Source: Henricia sp. BOLD:AAB3569 (Eukaryota; Echinodermata; Asteroidea; Spinulosida; Echinasteridae). From it: a stretch of 64,000 nucleotides of DNA. Below the pieces are notes generated by a model. That model had not been told where the DNA came from, made no database searches, and saw only the letters and a program-made list of their open reading frames with translations. Location of the stretch: the NCBI GenBank assembly GCA_037783545.1, contig JBBELK010000390.1:639302-703301 (forward strand). The letters are read 5' to 3'. This document shows positions 33,199 through 47,658 of this stretch, piece after piece. Within the stretch, counting starts at the first letter, position 1. Each line of letters opens with the position of its first letter. The translations under genes were made by a program, and so were the position numbers.

Positions 33199-35269
33199 GT
33201 GCGCAATATAGAGTCTTTGGAGCATGCAAAATTTGAAGTTCGTCGGAACATTTTTCGACCTCCAAATTTGCCGACGTTTGGACCACACTTTGACCAAAAT
33301 CCCGTCCCAAACTGGGCCGTGTCAACGACAGTCCGAAGGACTGAGCATGCGCACGAGTCAGGAGTACACCAAAGAGGTGTGTACAGACAGCCACAGGTTG
33401 CGGGAGCATCCAGGAAGCGCCAACCCCTTTTTTTTCTAAACTCTGAAATTTCTCTGCCATTTCCCGGCGAAAGTCTGTCAATTTTTTAGGACAAGTGCGC
33501 AATATAGAGTCTTTGGAGCATGCAAAATTTGAAGTTCGTCGGAACATTTTTCGACCTCCAAATTTGCCGACGTTTGGACCACACTTTGACCAAAATCCCG
33601 TCCCAAACTGGGCCGTGTCAACGACAGTCCGAAGGACTGAGCATGCGCACGAGTCAGGAGTACACCAAAGAGGTGTGTACAGACAGCCACAGGTTGCGGG
33701 AGCAACCAGGAAGCGCCAACCCCTTTTTTTTCTAAACTCTGAAATTTCTCTGCCATTTCCCGGCGAAAGTCTGTCAATTTTTTAGGACAAGTGCGCAATA
33801 TAGAGTCTTTGGAGCATGCAAAATTTGAAGTTCGTCGGAACATTTTTCGACCTCCAAATTTGCCGACGTTTGGACCACACTTTGACCAAAATCCCGTCCC
33901 AAACTGGGCCGTGTCAACGACAGTCCGAAGGACTGAGCATGCGCACGAGTCAGGAGTACACCAAAGAGGTGTGTACAGACAGCCACAGGTTGCGGGAGCA
34001 TCCAGGAAGCGCCAACCCCTTTTTTTTCTAAACTCTGAAATTTCTCTGCCATTTCCCGGCGAAAGTCTGTCAATTTTTTAGGACAAGTGCGCAATATAGA
34101 GTCTTTGGAGCATGCAAAATTTGAAGTTCGTCGGAACATTTTTCGACCTCCAAATTTGCCGACGTTTGGACCACACTTTGACCAAAATCCCGTCCCAAAC
34201 TGGGCCGTGTCAACGACAGTCCGAAGGACTGAGCATGCGCACGAGTCAGGAGTACACCAAAGAGGTGTGTACAGACAGCCACATGTTGCGGGAGCAACCA
34301 GGAAGCGCCAACCCCTTTTTTTCTAAACTCTGAAATTTCTCTGCCATTTCCCGGCGAAAGTCTGTCAATTTTTTAGGACAAGTGCGCAATATAGAGTCTT
34401 TGGAGCATGCAAAATTTGAAGTTCGTCGGAACATTTTTCGACCTCCAAATTTGCCGACGTTTGGACCACACTTTGACCAAAATCCCGTCCCAAACTGGGC
34501 CGTGTCAACGACAGTCCGAAGGACTGAGCATGCGCACGAGTCAGGAGTACACCAAAGAGGTGTGTACAGACAGCCACAGGTTGCGGGAGCATCCAGGAAG
34601 CGCCAACCCCTTTTTTTTCTAAACTCTGAAATTTCTCTGCCATTTCCCTGCGAAAGTCTGTCAATTTTTTAAGACAAGTGCGCAATATAGAGTCTTTGGA
34701 GCATGCAAAATTGGAAGTTCGTCGGAACATTTTTCGACCTCCAAATTTGCCGACGTTTGGACCACACTTTGACCAAAATCCCGTCCCAAACTGGGCCGTG
34801 TCAACGACAGTCCGAAGGACTGAGCATGCGCACGAGTCAGGAGTACACCAAAGAGGTGTGTACAGACAGCCACAGGTTTCGGGAGCATCCAGGAAGCGCC
34901 AACCCCTTTTTTTTCTAAACTCTGAAATTTCTCTGCCATTTCCCGGCGAAAGTCTGTCAATTTTTTAGGACGAGTGCGCAATATAGAGTCTTTGGAGCAT
35001 GCAAAATTTGAAGTTCGTCGGAACATTTTTCGACCTCCAAATTTGCCGACGTTTGGACCACACTTTGACCAAAATCCCGTCCCAAACTAGGCCGTGTCAA
35101 CGACAGTCCGAAGGACTGAGCATGCGCACGAGTCAGGAGTACACCAAAGAGGTGTGTACAGACAGCCACAGGTTGCGGGAGCAACCAGGAAGCGCCAACC
35201 CCTTTTTTTTCTAAACTCTGAAATTTCTCTGCCATTTCCCGGCGAAAGTCTGTCAATTTTTTAGGACAA
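31426..35269. repeat. 13-monomer duplicated segment, second copy
   Basis: The markers from CCACATGTTG at 31426 to GGACGAGTG with AAACTAGGCC at 34974 repeat those of 27580-31425. The last monomer here, 34974, is an unrearranged GCAACC copy, whereas its partner at 31129 switches to GCATCC in its 3' part. T-tract length in the 33791 copy is 8 against 9 in its partner at 29945. Confidence 0.75.
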
Positions 35270-35859
35270 GTGCGCAATATAGAGTCTTTGGAGCATGCAA
35301 AATTTGAAGTTCGTCGGAACATTTTTCGACCTCAAAATTTTCCGACGTTTGGACCACACTTTGACCAAAATCCCGTCCCAAACTGGGCCGTGTCAACGAC
35401 AGTCCGAAGGACTGAGCATGCGCACGAGTCAGGAGTACACCAAAGAGGTGTGTACAGACAGCCACAGGTTGCGGGAGCATCCAGGAAGCGCCAACCCCTT
35501 TTTTTCTAAACTCTGAAATTTCTCTGCCATTTCCCGGCGAAAGTCTGTCAATTTATTAGGACAAGTGCGCAATATAGAGTCTTTGGAGCATGCAAAATTT
35601 GAAGTTCGTCGGAACATTTTTCGACCTCCAAATTTGCCGACGTTTGGACCACACTTTGACCAAAATCCCGTCCCAAACTGGGCCGTGTCAACGACAGTCC
35701 GAAGGACTGAGCATGCGCACGAGTCAGGAGTACACCAAAGAGGTGTGTACAGACAGCCACATGTTGTGGGAGCAACCAGGAAGCGCCAACCCCTTTTTTT
35801 CTAAACTCTGAAATTTCTCTGCCATTTCCCGGCGAAAGTCTGTCAATTTTTTAGGACAA
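33199..35859. repeat. 9-monomer HOR, copy 3 (2661 bp)
   Basis: Monomers start at 33199, 33495, 33791, 34087, 34382, 34678, 34974, 35270 and 35565 and repeat all nine markers of copy 1, except that the third monomer has a plain T8 tract followed by CTAAAC. Confidence 0.85.
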
Positions 35860-38521
35860 GTGCGCAATATAGAGTCTTTGGAGCATGCAAAATTTGAAGT
35901 TCGTCGGAACATTTTTCGACCTCCAAATTTGCCGACGTTTGGACCACACTTTGACCAAAATCCCGTCCCAAACTGGGCCGTGTCAACGACAGTCCGAAGG
36001 ACTGAGCATGCGCACGAGTCAGGAGTACACCAAAGAGGTGTGTACAGACAGCCACAGGTTGCGGGAGCATCCAGGAAGCGCCAACCCCTTTTTTTTCTAA
36101 ACTCTGAAATTTCTCTGCCATTTCCCGGCGAAAGTCTGTCAATTTTTTAAGACAAGTGCGCAATATAGAGTCTTTGGAGCATGCAAAATTGGAAGTTCGT
36201 CGGAACATTTTTCGACCTCCAAATTTGCCGACGTTTGGACCACACTTTGACCAAAATCCCGTCCCAAACTGGGCCGTGTCAACGACAGTCCGAAGGACTG
36301 AGCATGCGCACGAGTCAGGAGTACACCAAAGAGGTGTGTACAGACAGCCACAGGTTTCAGGAGCATCCAGGAAGCGCCAACCCCTTTTTTTTCTAAACTC
36401 TGAAATTTCTCTGCCATTTCCCGGCGAAAGTCTGTCAATTTTTTTAGGACAAGTGCGCAATATAGAGTCTTTGGAGCATGCAAAATTTAAAGTTCGTCGG
36501 AACATTTTTCGACCTCCAAATTTGCCGACGTTTGGACCACACTTTGACCAAAATCCCGTCCCAAACTGGGCCGTGTCAACGACAGTCCGAAGGACTGAGC
36601 ATGCGCACGAGTCAGGAGTACACCAAAGAGGTGTGTACAGACAGCCACAGGTTGCGGGAGCAACCAGGAAGCGCCAACCCCTTTTTTTCTAAACTCTGAA
36701 ATTTATCTGCCATTTCCCGGCGAAAGTCTGTCAATTTTTTAGGACAAGTGCGCAATATAGAGTCTTTGGAGCATGCAAAATTTGAAGTTCGTCGGAACAT
36801 TTTTCGACCTCCAAATTTGCCGACGTTTGGACCATCACTTTGACCAAAATCCCGTCCCAAACTGGGCCGTGTCAACGACAGTCCGAAGGACTGAGCATGC
36901 GCACGAGTCAGGAGTACACCAAAGAGGTGTGTACAGACAGCCACAGGTTGCGGGAGCAACCAGGAAGCGCCAACCCCTTTTTTTCTAAACTCTGAAATTT
37001 CTCTGCCATTTCCCGGCGAAAGTCTGTCAATTTTTTAGGACAAGTGCGCAATATAGAGTCTTTGGAGCATGCAAAATTTGAAGTTCGTCGGAACATTTTT
37101 CGACCTCCAAATTTGCCGACGTTTGGACCACACTTTGACCAAAATCCCGTCCCAAACTGGGCCGTGCCAACGACAGTCCGAAGGACTGAGCATGCGCACG
37201 AGTCAGGAGTACACCAAAGAGGTGTGTACAGACAGCCACAGGTTGCGGGAGCAACCAGGAAGCGCCAACCCCTTTTTTTCTAAACTCTGAAATTTCTCTG
37301 CCATTTCCCGGCGAAAGTCTGTCAATTTTTTAGGACAAGTGCGCAATATAGAGTCTTTGGAGCATGCAAAATTTGAAGTTCGTCGGAACATTTTTCGACC
37401 TCCAAATTTGCCGACGTTTGGACCACACTTTGACCAAAATCCCGTCCCAAACTGGGCCGTGTCAACGACAGTCCGAAGGACTGAGCATGCGCACGAGTCA
37501 GGAGTACACCAAAGAGGTGTGTACAGACAGCCACAGGTTGCGGGAGCATCCAGGAAGCGCCAACCCCTTTTTTTTCTAAACTCTGAAATTTCTCTGCCAT
37601 TTCCCGGCGAAAGTCTGTCAATTTTTTAGGACAAGTGCGCAATATAGAGTCTTTGGAGCATGCAAAATTTGAAGTTCGTCGGAACATTTTTCGACCTCCA
37701 AATTTGCCGACGTTTGGACCACACTTTGACCAAAATCCCGTCCCAAACTGGGCCGTGTCAACGACAGTCCGAAGGACTGAGCATGCGCACGAGTCAGGAG
37801 TACACCAAAGAGGTGTGTACAGACAGCCACAGGTTGCGGGAGCAACCAGGAAGCGCCAACCCCTTTTTTTTCTAAACTCTGAAATTTATCTGCCATTTCC
37901 CGGCGAAAGTCTGTCAATTGTTTAGGACAAGTGCGCAATATAGAGTCTTTGGAGCATGCAAAATTTGAAGTTCGTCGGAACATTTTTCGACCTCCAAATT
38001 TTCCGACGTTTGGACCACACTTTGACCAAAATCCCGTCCCAAACTGGGCCGTGTCAACGACAGTCCGAAGGACTGAGCATGCGCACGAGTCAGGAGTACA
38101 CCAAAAAGGTGTGTACAGACAGCCACAGGTTGCGGGAGCATCCAGGAAGCGCCAACCCCTTTTTTTTCTAAACTCTGAAATTTATCTGCCATTTCCCGGC
38201 GAAAGTCTGTCAATTTTTTAGGACAAGTGCGCAATATAGAGTCTTTGGAGCATGCAAAATTTGAAGTTCGTCGGAACATTTTTCGACCTCCAAATTTGCC
38301 GACGTTTGGACCACACTTTGACCAAAATCCCGTCCCAAACTGGGCCGTGTCAACGACAGTCCGAAGGACTGAGCATGCGCACGAGTCAGGAGTACACCAA
38401 AGAGGTGTGTACAGACAGCCACAGGTTGCGGGAGCAACCAGGAAGCGCCAACCCCTTTTTTTCTAAACTCTGAAATTTCTCTGCCATTTCCCGGCGAAAG
38501 TCTGTCAATCTTTTAGGACAA

Positions 38522-40292
38522 GTGCGCAATATAGAGTCTTTGGAGCATGCACAATTTGAAGTTCGTCGGAACATTTTTCGACCTCCAAATTTGCCGACGT
38601 TTGGACCACACTTTGACCAAAATCCCGTCCCAAACTGGGCCGTGTCAACGACAGTCCGAAGGACTGAGCATGCGCACGAGTCAGGAGTACACCAAAGAGG
38701 TGTGTACAGACAGCCACAGGTTGCGGGAGCATCCAGGAAGCGCCAACCCCTTTTTTTCTAAACTCTGAAATTTCTCTGCCATTTCCCGGCGAAAGTCTGT
38801 CAATTTTTTAGGACAAGTGCGCAATATAGAGTCTTTGGAGCATGCAAAATTTGAAGTTCGTCGGAACATTTTTCGACCTCCAAATTTGCCGACGTTTGGA
38901 CCACACTTTGACCAAAATCCCGTCCCAAACTGGGCCGTGTCAACGACAGTCTGAAGGACTGAGCATGCGCACGAGTCAGGAGTACACCAAAGAGGTGTGT
39001 ACAGACAGCCACAGGTTGCGGGAGCATCCAGGAAGCGCCAACCCCTTTTTTTTCTAAACTCTGAAATTTCTCTGCCATTTCCCGGCGAAAGTCTGTCAAT
39101 TTTTTAGGACAAGTGCGCAATATAGAGTCTTTGGAGCATGCAAAATTTGAAGTTCGTCGGAACATTTTTCGACCTCCAAATTTGCCGACGTTTGGACCAC
39201 ACTTTGACCAAAATCCCGTCCCAAACTGGGCCGTGTCAACGACAGTCCGAAGGACTGAGCATGCGCACGAGTCAGGAGTACACCAAAGAGGTGTGTACAG
39301 ACAGCCACAGGTTGCGGGAGCAACCAGGAAGCGCCAACCCCTTTTTTTCTAAACTCTGAAATTTCTCTGCCATTTCCCGGCGAAAGTCTGTCAATCTTTT
39401 AGGACAAGTGCGCAATATAGAGTCTTTGGAGCATGCAAAATTTGAAGTTCGTCGGAACATTTTTCGACCTCCAAATTTGCCGACGTTTGGACCACACTTT
39501 GACCAAAATCCCGTCCCAAACTGGGCCGTGTCAACGACAGTCCGAAGGACTGAGCATGCGCACGAGTCAGGAGTACACCAAAGAGGTGTGTACAGACAGC
39601 CACAGGTTGCGGGAGCATCCAGGAAGCGCCAACCCCTTTTTTTCTAAACTCTGAAATTTCTCTGCCATTTCCCGGCGAAAGTCTGTCAATTTTTTAGGAC
39701 AAGTGCGCAATATAGAGTCTTTAGAGCATGCAAAATTTGAAGTTCGTCGGAACATTTTTCGACCTCCAAATTTGCCGACGTTTGGACCACACTTTGACCA
39801 AAATCCCGTCCCAAACTGGGCCGTGTCAACGACAGTCCGAAGGACTGAGCATGCGCACGAGTCAGGAGTACACCAAAGAGGTGTGTACAGACAGCCACAG
39901 GTTGCGGGAGCAACAGGAAGCGCCAACCCCTTTTTTTCTAAACTCTGAAATTTATCTGCCATTTCCCGGCGAAAGTCTGTCAATTGTTTAGGACAAGTGC
40001 GCAATTTAGAGTCTTTGGAGCATGCAAAATTTGAAGTTCGTCGGAACATTTTTCGACCTCCACATTTTCCGACGTTTGGACCACACTTTGACCAAAATCC
40101 CGTCCCAAACTGGGCCGTGTCAACGACAGTCCGAAGGACTGAGCATGCGCACGAGTCAGGAGTACACCAAAGAGGTGTGTACAGACAGCCACAGGTTGCG
40201 GGAGCAACCAGGAAGCGCCAACCCCTTTTTTTTCTAAACTCTGAAATTTCTCTGCCATTTCCCGGCGAAAGTCTGTCAATTTTTTAGGACAA
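38522..40292. repeat. 6-monomer run repeated nine monomers downstream
   Basis: The monomers at 38522, 38817, 39113, 39408, 39703 and 39997 correspond to 41181, 41476, 41772, 42067, 42362 and 42658 at 2659-2661 bp by hairpin class, T-tract length, CAATCTTTT, TTTATCTG with CAATTGTTT, and a TTTTCC variant in the last copy. Point differences are more frequent than in the 9-monomer HOR. Confidence 0.6.
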
Positions 40293-43200
40293 GTGCGCAA
40301 TATAGAGTCTTTGGAGCATGCAAAATTTGAAGTTCGTCGGAACATTTTTCGACCTCCAAATTTGCCGACGTTTGGACCACACTTTGACCAAAATCCCGTC
40401 CCAAACTGGGCCGTGTCAACGACAGTCCGAAGGACTGAGCATGCGCACGAGTCAGGAGTACACCAAAGAGGTGTGTACAGACAGCCACAGGTTGCGGGAG
40501 CAACCAGGAAGCGCCAACCCCTTTTTTTTCTAAACTCTGAAATTTCTCTGCCATTTCCCGGCGAAAGTCTGTCAATTTTTTAGGACAAGTGCGCAATATA
40601 GAGTCTTTGGAGCATGCAAAATTTGAAGTTCGTCGGAACATTTTTCGACCTCCAAATTTGCCGACGTTTGGACCACACTTTGACCAAAATCCCGTCCCAA
40701 ACTGGGCCGTGTCAACGACAGTCCGAAGGACTGAGCATGCGCACGAGTCAGGAGTACACCAAAGAGGTGTGTACAGACAGCCACAGGTTGCGGGAGCATC
40801 CAGGAAGCGCCAACCCCTTTTTTTTCTAAACTCTGAAATTTCTCTGCCATTTCCCGGCGAAAGTCTGTCAATTTTTTAGGACAAGTGCGCAATATAGAGT
40901 CTTTGGAGCATGCAAAATTTGAAGTTCGTCGGAACATTTTTCGACCTCCAAATTTGCCGACGTTTGGACCACACTTTGACCAAAATCCCGTCCCAAACTG
41001 GGCCGTGTCAACGACAGTCCGAAGGACTGAGCATGCGCACGAGTCAGGAGTACACCAAAGAGGTGTGTACAGACAGCCACAGGTTGCGGGAGCAACCAGG
41101 AAGCGCCAACCCCTTTTTTTTCTAAACTCTGAAATTTCTCTGCCATTTCCCGGCGAAAGTCTGTCAATTTTTTAGGACAAGTGCGCAATATAGAGTCTTT
41201 GGAGCATGCAAAATTTGAAGTTCGTCGGAACATTTTTCGACCTCCAAATTTGCCGACGTTTGGACCACACTTTGACCAAAATCCCGTCCCAAACTGGGCC
41301 GTGTCAACGACAGTCCGAAGGACTGAGCATGCGCACGAGTCAGGAGTACACCAAAGAGGTGTGTACAGACAGCCACAGGTTGCGGGAGCATCCAGGAAGC
41401 GCCAACCCCTTTTTTTCTAAACTCTGAAATTTCTCTGCCATTTCCCGGCGAAAGTCTGTCAATTTTTTAGGACAAGTGCGCAATATAGAGTCTTTGGAGC
41501 ATGCAAAATTTGAAGTTCGTCGGAACATTTTTCGACCTCCAAATTTGCCGACGTTTGGACCACACTTTGACCAAAATCCCGTCCCAAACTGGGCCGTGTC
41601 AACGACAGTCCGAAGGACTGAGCATGCGCACGAGTCAGGAGTACACCAAAGAGGTGTGTACAGACAGCCACAGGTTGCGGGAGCATCCAGGAAGCGCCAA
41701 CCCCTTTTTTTTCTAAACTCTGAAATTTCTCTGCCATTTCCCGGCGAAAGTCTGTCAATTTTTTAGGACAAGTGCGCAATATAGAGTCTTTGGAGCATGC
41801 AAAATTTGAAGTTCGTCGGAACATTTTTCGACCTCCAAATTTGCCGACGTTTGGACCACACTTTGACCAAAATCCCGTCCCAAACTGGGCCGTGTCAACG
41901 ACAGTCCGAAGGACTGAGCATGCGCACGAGTCAGGAGTACACCAAAGAGGTGTGTACAGACAGCCACAGGTTGCGGGAGCAACCAGGAAGCGCCAACCCC
42001 TTTTTTTCTAAACTCTGAAATTTCTCTGCCATTTCCCGGCGAAAGTCTGTCAATCTTTTAGGACAAGTGCGCAATATAGAGTCTTTGGAGCATGCAAAAT
42101 TTGAAGTTCGTCGGAACATTTTTCGACCTCCAAATTTGCCGACGTTTGGACCACACTTTGACCAAAATCCCGTCCCAAACTGGGCCGTGTCAACGACAGT
42201 CCGAAGGACTGAGCATGCGCACGAGTCAGGAGTACACCAAAGAGGTGTGTACAGACAGCCACAGGTTGCGGGAGCATCCAGGAAGCGCCAACCCCTTTTT
42301 TTCTAAACTCTGAAATTTCTCTGCCATTTCCCGGCGAAAGTCTGTCAATTTTTTAGGACAAGTGCGCAATATAGAGTCTTTGGAGCATGCAAAATTTAAA
42401 GTTCGTCGGAACATTTTTCGACCTCCAAATTTGCCGACGTTTGGACCACACTTTGACCAAAATCCCGTCCCAAACTGGGCCGTGTCAACGACAGTCCGAA
42501 GGACTGAGCATGCGCACGAGTCAGGAGTACACCAAAGAGGTGTGTACAGACAGCCACAGGTTGCGGGAGCAACCAGGAAGCGCCAACCCCTTTTTTTTCT
42601 AAACTCTGAAATTTATCTGCCATTTCCCGGCGAAAGTCTGTCAATTGTTTAGGACAAGTGCGCAATATAGAGTCTTTGGAGCATGCAAAATTTGAAGTTC
42701 GTCGGAACATTTTTCGACCTCCAAATTTTCCGACGTTTGGACCACACTTTGACCAAAATCCCGTCCCAAACTGGGCCGTGTCAACGACAGTCCGAAGGAC
42801 TGAGCATGCGCACGAGTCAGGAGTACACCAAAAAGGTGTGTACAGACAGCCACAGGTTGCGGGAGCATCCATGAAGCGCCAACCCCTTTTTTTTCTAAAC
42901 TCTGAAATTTATCTGCCATTTCCCGGCGAAAGTCTGTCAATTTTTTAGGACAAGTGCGCAATATAGAGTCTTTGGAGCATGCAAAATTTGAAGTTCGTCG
43001 GAACATTTTTCGACCTCCAAATTTTCCGACGTTTGGACCACACTTTGACCAAAATCCCGTCCCAAACTGGGCCGTGTCAACGACAGTCCGAAGGACTGAG
43101 CATGCGCACGAGTCAGGAGTACACCAAAGAGGTGTGTACAGACAGCCACAGGTTGCGGGAGCAACCAGGAAGCGCCAACCCCTTTTTTTCTAAACTCTGA

Positions 43201-46200
43201 AATTTCTCTGCCATTTCCCGGCGAAAGTCTGTCAATTTTTTAGGACAAGTGCGCAATATAGAGTCTTTGGAGCATGCAAAATTTGAAGTTCGTCGGAACA
43301 TTTTTCGACCTCCAAATTTGCCGACGTTTGGACCACACTTTGACCAAAATCCCGTCCCAAACTGGGCCGTGTCAACGACAGTCCGAAGGACTGAGCATGC
43401 GCACGAGTCAGGAGTACACCAAAGAGGTGTGTACAGACAGCCACAGGTTGCGGGAGCAACCAGGAAGCGCCAACCCCTTTTTTTCTAAACTCTGAAATTT
43501 CTCTGCCATTTCCCGGCGAAAGTCTGTCAATTTTTTAGGACAAGTGCGCAATATAGAGTCTTTGGAGCATGCAAAATTTGAAGTTCGTCGGAACATTTTT
43601 CGACCTCCAAATTTGCCGACGTTTGGACCACACTTTGACCAAAATCCCGTCCCAAACTGGGCCGTGTCAACGACAGTCCGAAGGACTGAGCATGCGCACG
43701 AGTCAGGAGTACACCAAAGAGGTGTGTACAGACAGCCACAGGTTGCGGGAGCATCCAGGAAGCGCCAACCCCTTTTTTTTCTAAACTCTGAAATTTCTCT
43801 GCCATTTCCCGGCGAAAGTCTGTCAATTTTTTAGGACAAGTGCGCAATATAGAGTCTTTGGAGCATGCAAAATTTGAAGTTCGTCGGAACATTTTTCGAC
43901 CTCCAAATTTGCCGACGTTTGGACCACACGTTGACCAAAATCCCGTCCCAAACTGGGCCGTGTCAACGACAGTCCGAAGGACTGAGCATGCGCACGAGTC
44001 AGGAGTACACCAAAGAGGTGTGTACAGACAGCCACAGGTTGCGGGAGCAACCAGGAAGCGCCAACCCCTTTTTTTCTAAACTCTGAAATTTCTCTGCCAT
44101 TTCCCGGAGAAAGTCTGTCAATCTTTTAGGACAAGTGCGCAATATAGAGTCTTTGGAGCATGCAAAATTTGAAGTTCGTCGGAACATTTTTCGACCTCCA
44201 AATTTGCCGACGTTTGGACCACACTTTGACCAAAATCCCGTCCCAAACTGGGCCGTGTCAACGACAGTCCGAAGGACTGAGCATGCGCACGAGTCAGGAG
44301 TACACCAAAGAGGTGTGTACAGACAGCCACAGGTTGCGGGAGCATCCAGGAAGCGCCAACCCCTTTTTTTCTAAACTCTGAAATTTCTCTGCCATTTCCC
44401 GGCGAAAGTCTGTCAATTTTTTAGGACAAGTGCGCAATATAGAGTCTTTGGAGCATGCAAAATTTGAAGTTCGTCGGAACATTTTTCGACCTCCAAATTT
44501 GCCGACGTTTGGACCACACTTTGACCAAAATCCCGTCCCAAACTGGGCCGTGTCAACGACAGTCCGAAGGACTGAGCATGCGCACGAGTCAGGAGTACAC
44601 CAAAGAGGTGTGTACAGACAGCCACAGGTTGCGGGAGCATCCAGGAAGCGCCAACCCCTTTTTTTTCTAAACTCTGAAATTTCTCTGCCATTTCCCGGCG
44701 AAAGTCTGTCAATTTTTTAGGACAAGTGCGCAATATAGAGTCTTTAAGGCATGCAAAATTTGAAGTTCGTCGGAACATTTTTCGACCTCCAAATTTGCCG
44801 ACGTTTGGACCACACTTTGACCAAAATCCCGTCCCAAACTGGGCCGTGTCAACGACAGTCCGAAGGACTGAGCATGCGCACGAGTCAGGAGTACACCAAA
44901 GAGGTGTGTACAGACAGCCACAGGTTGCGGGAGCAACCAGGAAGCGCCAACCCCTTTTTTTTCTAAACTCTGAAATTTCTCTGCCATTTCCCGGCGAAAG
45001 TCTGTCAATTTTTTAGGACAAGTGCGCAATATAGAGTCTTTGGAGCATGCAAAATTTGAAGTTCGTCGGAACATTTTTCGACCTCCAAATTTGCCGACGT
45101 TTGGACCACACTTTGACCAAAATCCCGTCCCAAACTGGGCCGTGTCAACGACAGTCCGAAGGACTGAGCATGCGCACGAGTCAGGAGTACACCAAAGAGG
45201 TGTGTACAGACAGCCACAGGTTGCGGGAGCAACCAGGAAGCGCCAACCCCTTTTTTTTCTAAACTCTGAAATTTCTCTGCCATTTCCCGGCGAAAGTCTG
45301 TCAATTTTTTAGGACAAGTGCGCAATATAGAGTCTTTGGAGCATGCAAAATTTGAAGTTCGTCGGAACATTTTTCGACTTCCAAATTTGCCGACGTTTGG
45401 ACCACACTTTGACCAAAATCCCGTCCCAAACTGGGCCGTGTCAACGACAGTCCGAAGGACTGAGCATGCGCACGAGTCAGGAGTACACCAAAGAGGTGTG
45501 TACAGACAGCCACAGGTTGCGGGAGCAACCAGGAAGCGCCAACCCCTTTTTTTTCTAAACTCTGAAATTTATCTGCCATTTCCCGGCGAAAGTCTGTCAA
45601 TTTTTTAGGACAAGTGCGCAATATAGAGTCTTTGGAGCATGCAAAATTTGAAGTTCGTCGGAACATTTTTCGACCTCCAAATTTGCCGACGTTTGGACCA
45701 CACTTTGACCAAAATCCCGTCCCAAACTGGGCCGTGTCAACGACAGTCCGAAGGACTGAGCATGCGCACGAGTCAGGAGTACACCAAAGAGGTGTGTACA
45801 GACAGCCACAGGTTGCGGGAGCAACCAGGAAGCGCCAACCCCTTTTTTTTCTAAACTCTGAAATTTCTCTGCCATTTCCCGGCGAAAGTCTGTCAATTTT
45901 TTAGGACAAGTGCGCAATATAGAGTCTTTGGAGCATGCAAAATTTGAAGTTCGTCGGAACATTTTTCGACCTTCAAATTTGCCGACGTTTGGACCACACT
46001 TTGACCAAAATCCCGTCCCAAACTGGGCCGTGTCAACGACAGTCCGAAGGACTGAGCATGCGCACGAGTCAGGAGTACACCAAAGAGGTGTGTACAGACA
46101 GCCACAGGTTGCGGGAGCAACCAGGAAGCGCCAACCCCTTTTTTTTCTAAACTCTGAAATTTCTCTGCCATTTCCCGGCGAAAGTCTGTCAATTTTTTAG

Positions 46201-46205
46201 GACAA

Positions 46206-46474
46206 GTGCGCAATATAGAGTCTTTGGAACATTTTTCGACCTCCAAATTTGCCGACGTTTGGACCACACTTTGACCAAAATCCCGTCCCAAACTGGGCCG
46301 TGTCAACGACAGTCCGAAGGACTGAGCATGCGCACGAGTCAGGAGTACACCAAAGAGGTGTGTACAGACAGCCACAGGTTGCGGGAGCAACCAGGAAGCG
46401 CCAACCCCTTTTTTTCTAAACTCTGAAATTTCTCTGCCATTTCCCGGCGAAAGTCTGTCAATCTTTTAGGACAA
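46206..46474. repeat. Monomer with a 26-bp internal deletion (269 bp)
   Basis: TCTTTGGA joins directly to ACATTTTTCGACC, removing the first GCATGC, the left arm of the AT-rich inverted repeat and the GTTCGTCGGAAC palindrome. The lost segment is bounded by GGA on both sides, so a 3-bp microhomology could have guided the deletion. A T7 tract accounts for the remaining missing base. Confidence 0.9.
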
Positions 46475-47658
46475 GTGCGCAATATAGAGTCTTTGGAGCA
46501 TGCAAAATTTGAAGTTCGTCGGAACATTTTTCGACCTCCAAATTTGCCGACGTTTGGACCACACTTTGACCAAAATCCCGTCCCAAACTGGGCCGTGTCA
46601 ACGACAGTCCGAAGGACTGAGCATGCGCACGAGTCAGGAGTACACCAAAGAGGTGTGTACAGACAGCCACAGGTTGCGGGAGCATCCAGGAAGCGCCAAC
46701 CCCTTTTTTTTCTAAACTCTGAAATTTCTCTGCCATTTCCCGGCGAAAGTCTGTCAATTTTTTAGGACAAGTGCGCAATATAGAGTCTTTGGAGCATGCA
46801 AAATTTGAAGTTCGTCGGAACATTTTTCGACCTCCAAATTTGCCGACGTTTGGACCACACTTTGACCAAAATCCCGTCCCAAACTGGGCCGTGTCAACGA
46901 CAGTCCGAAGGACTGAGCATGCGCACGAGTCAGGAGTACACCAAAGAGGTGTGTACAGACAGCCACAGGTTGCGGGAGCAACCAGGAAGCGCCAACCCCT
47001 TTTTTTTCTAAACTCTGAAATTTATCTGCCATTTCCCGGCGAAAGTCTGTCAATTTTTTAGGACAAGTGCGCAATATAGAGTCTTTGGAGCATGCAAAAT
47101 TTGAAGTTCGTCGGAACATTTTTCGACCTCCAAATTTTCCGACGTTTGGACCACACTTTGACCAAAATCCCGTCCCAAACTGGGCCGTGTCAACGACAGT
47201 CCGAAGGACTGAGCATGCGCACGAGTCAGGAGTACACCAAAGAGGTGTGTACAGACAGCCACAGGTTGCGGGAGCATCCAGGAAGCGCCAACCCCTTTTT
47301 TTTCTAAACTCTGAAATTTCTCTGCCATTTCCCGGCGAAAGTCTGTCAATTTTTTAGGACAAGTGCGCAATATAGAGTCTTTGGAGCATGCAAAATCTGA
47401 AGTTCGTCGGAACATTTTTCGACCTCCAAATTTGCCGACGTTTGGACCACACTTTGACCAAAATCCCGTCCCAAACTGGGCCGTGTCAACGACAGTCCGA
47501 AGGACTGAGCATGCGCACGAGTCAGGAGTACACCAAAGAGGTGTGTACAGACAGCCACAGGTTGCGGGAGCAACCAGGAAGCGCCAACCCCTTTTTTTTC
47601 TAAACTCTGAAATTTCTCTGCCATTTCCCGGCGAAAGTCTGTCAATTTTTTAGGACAA

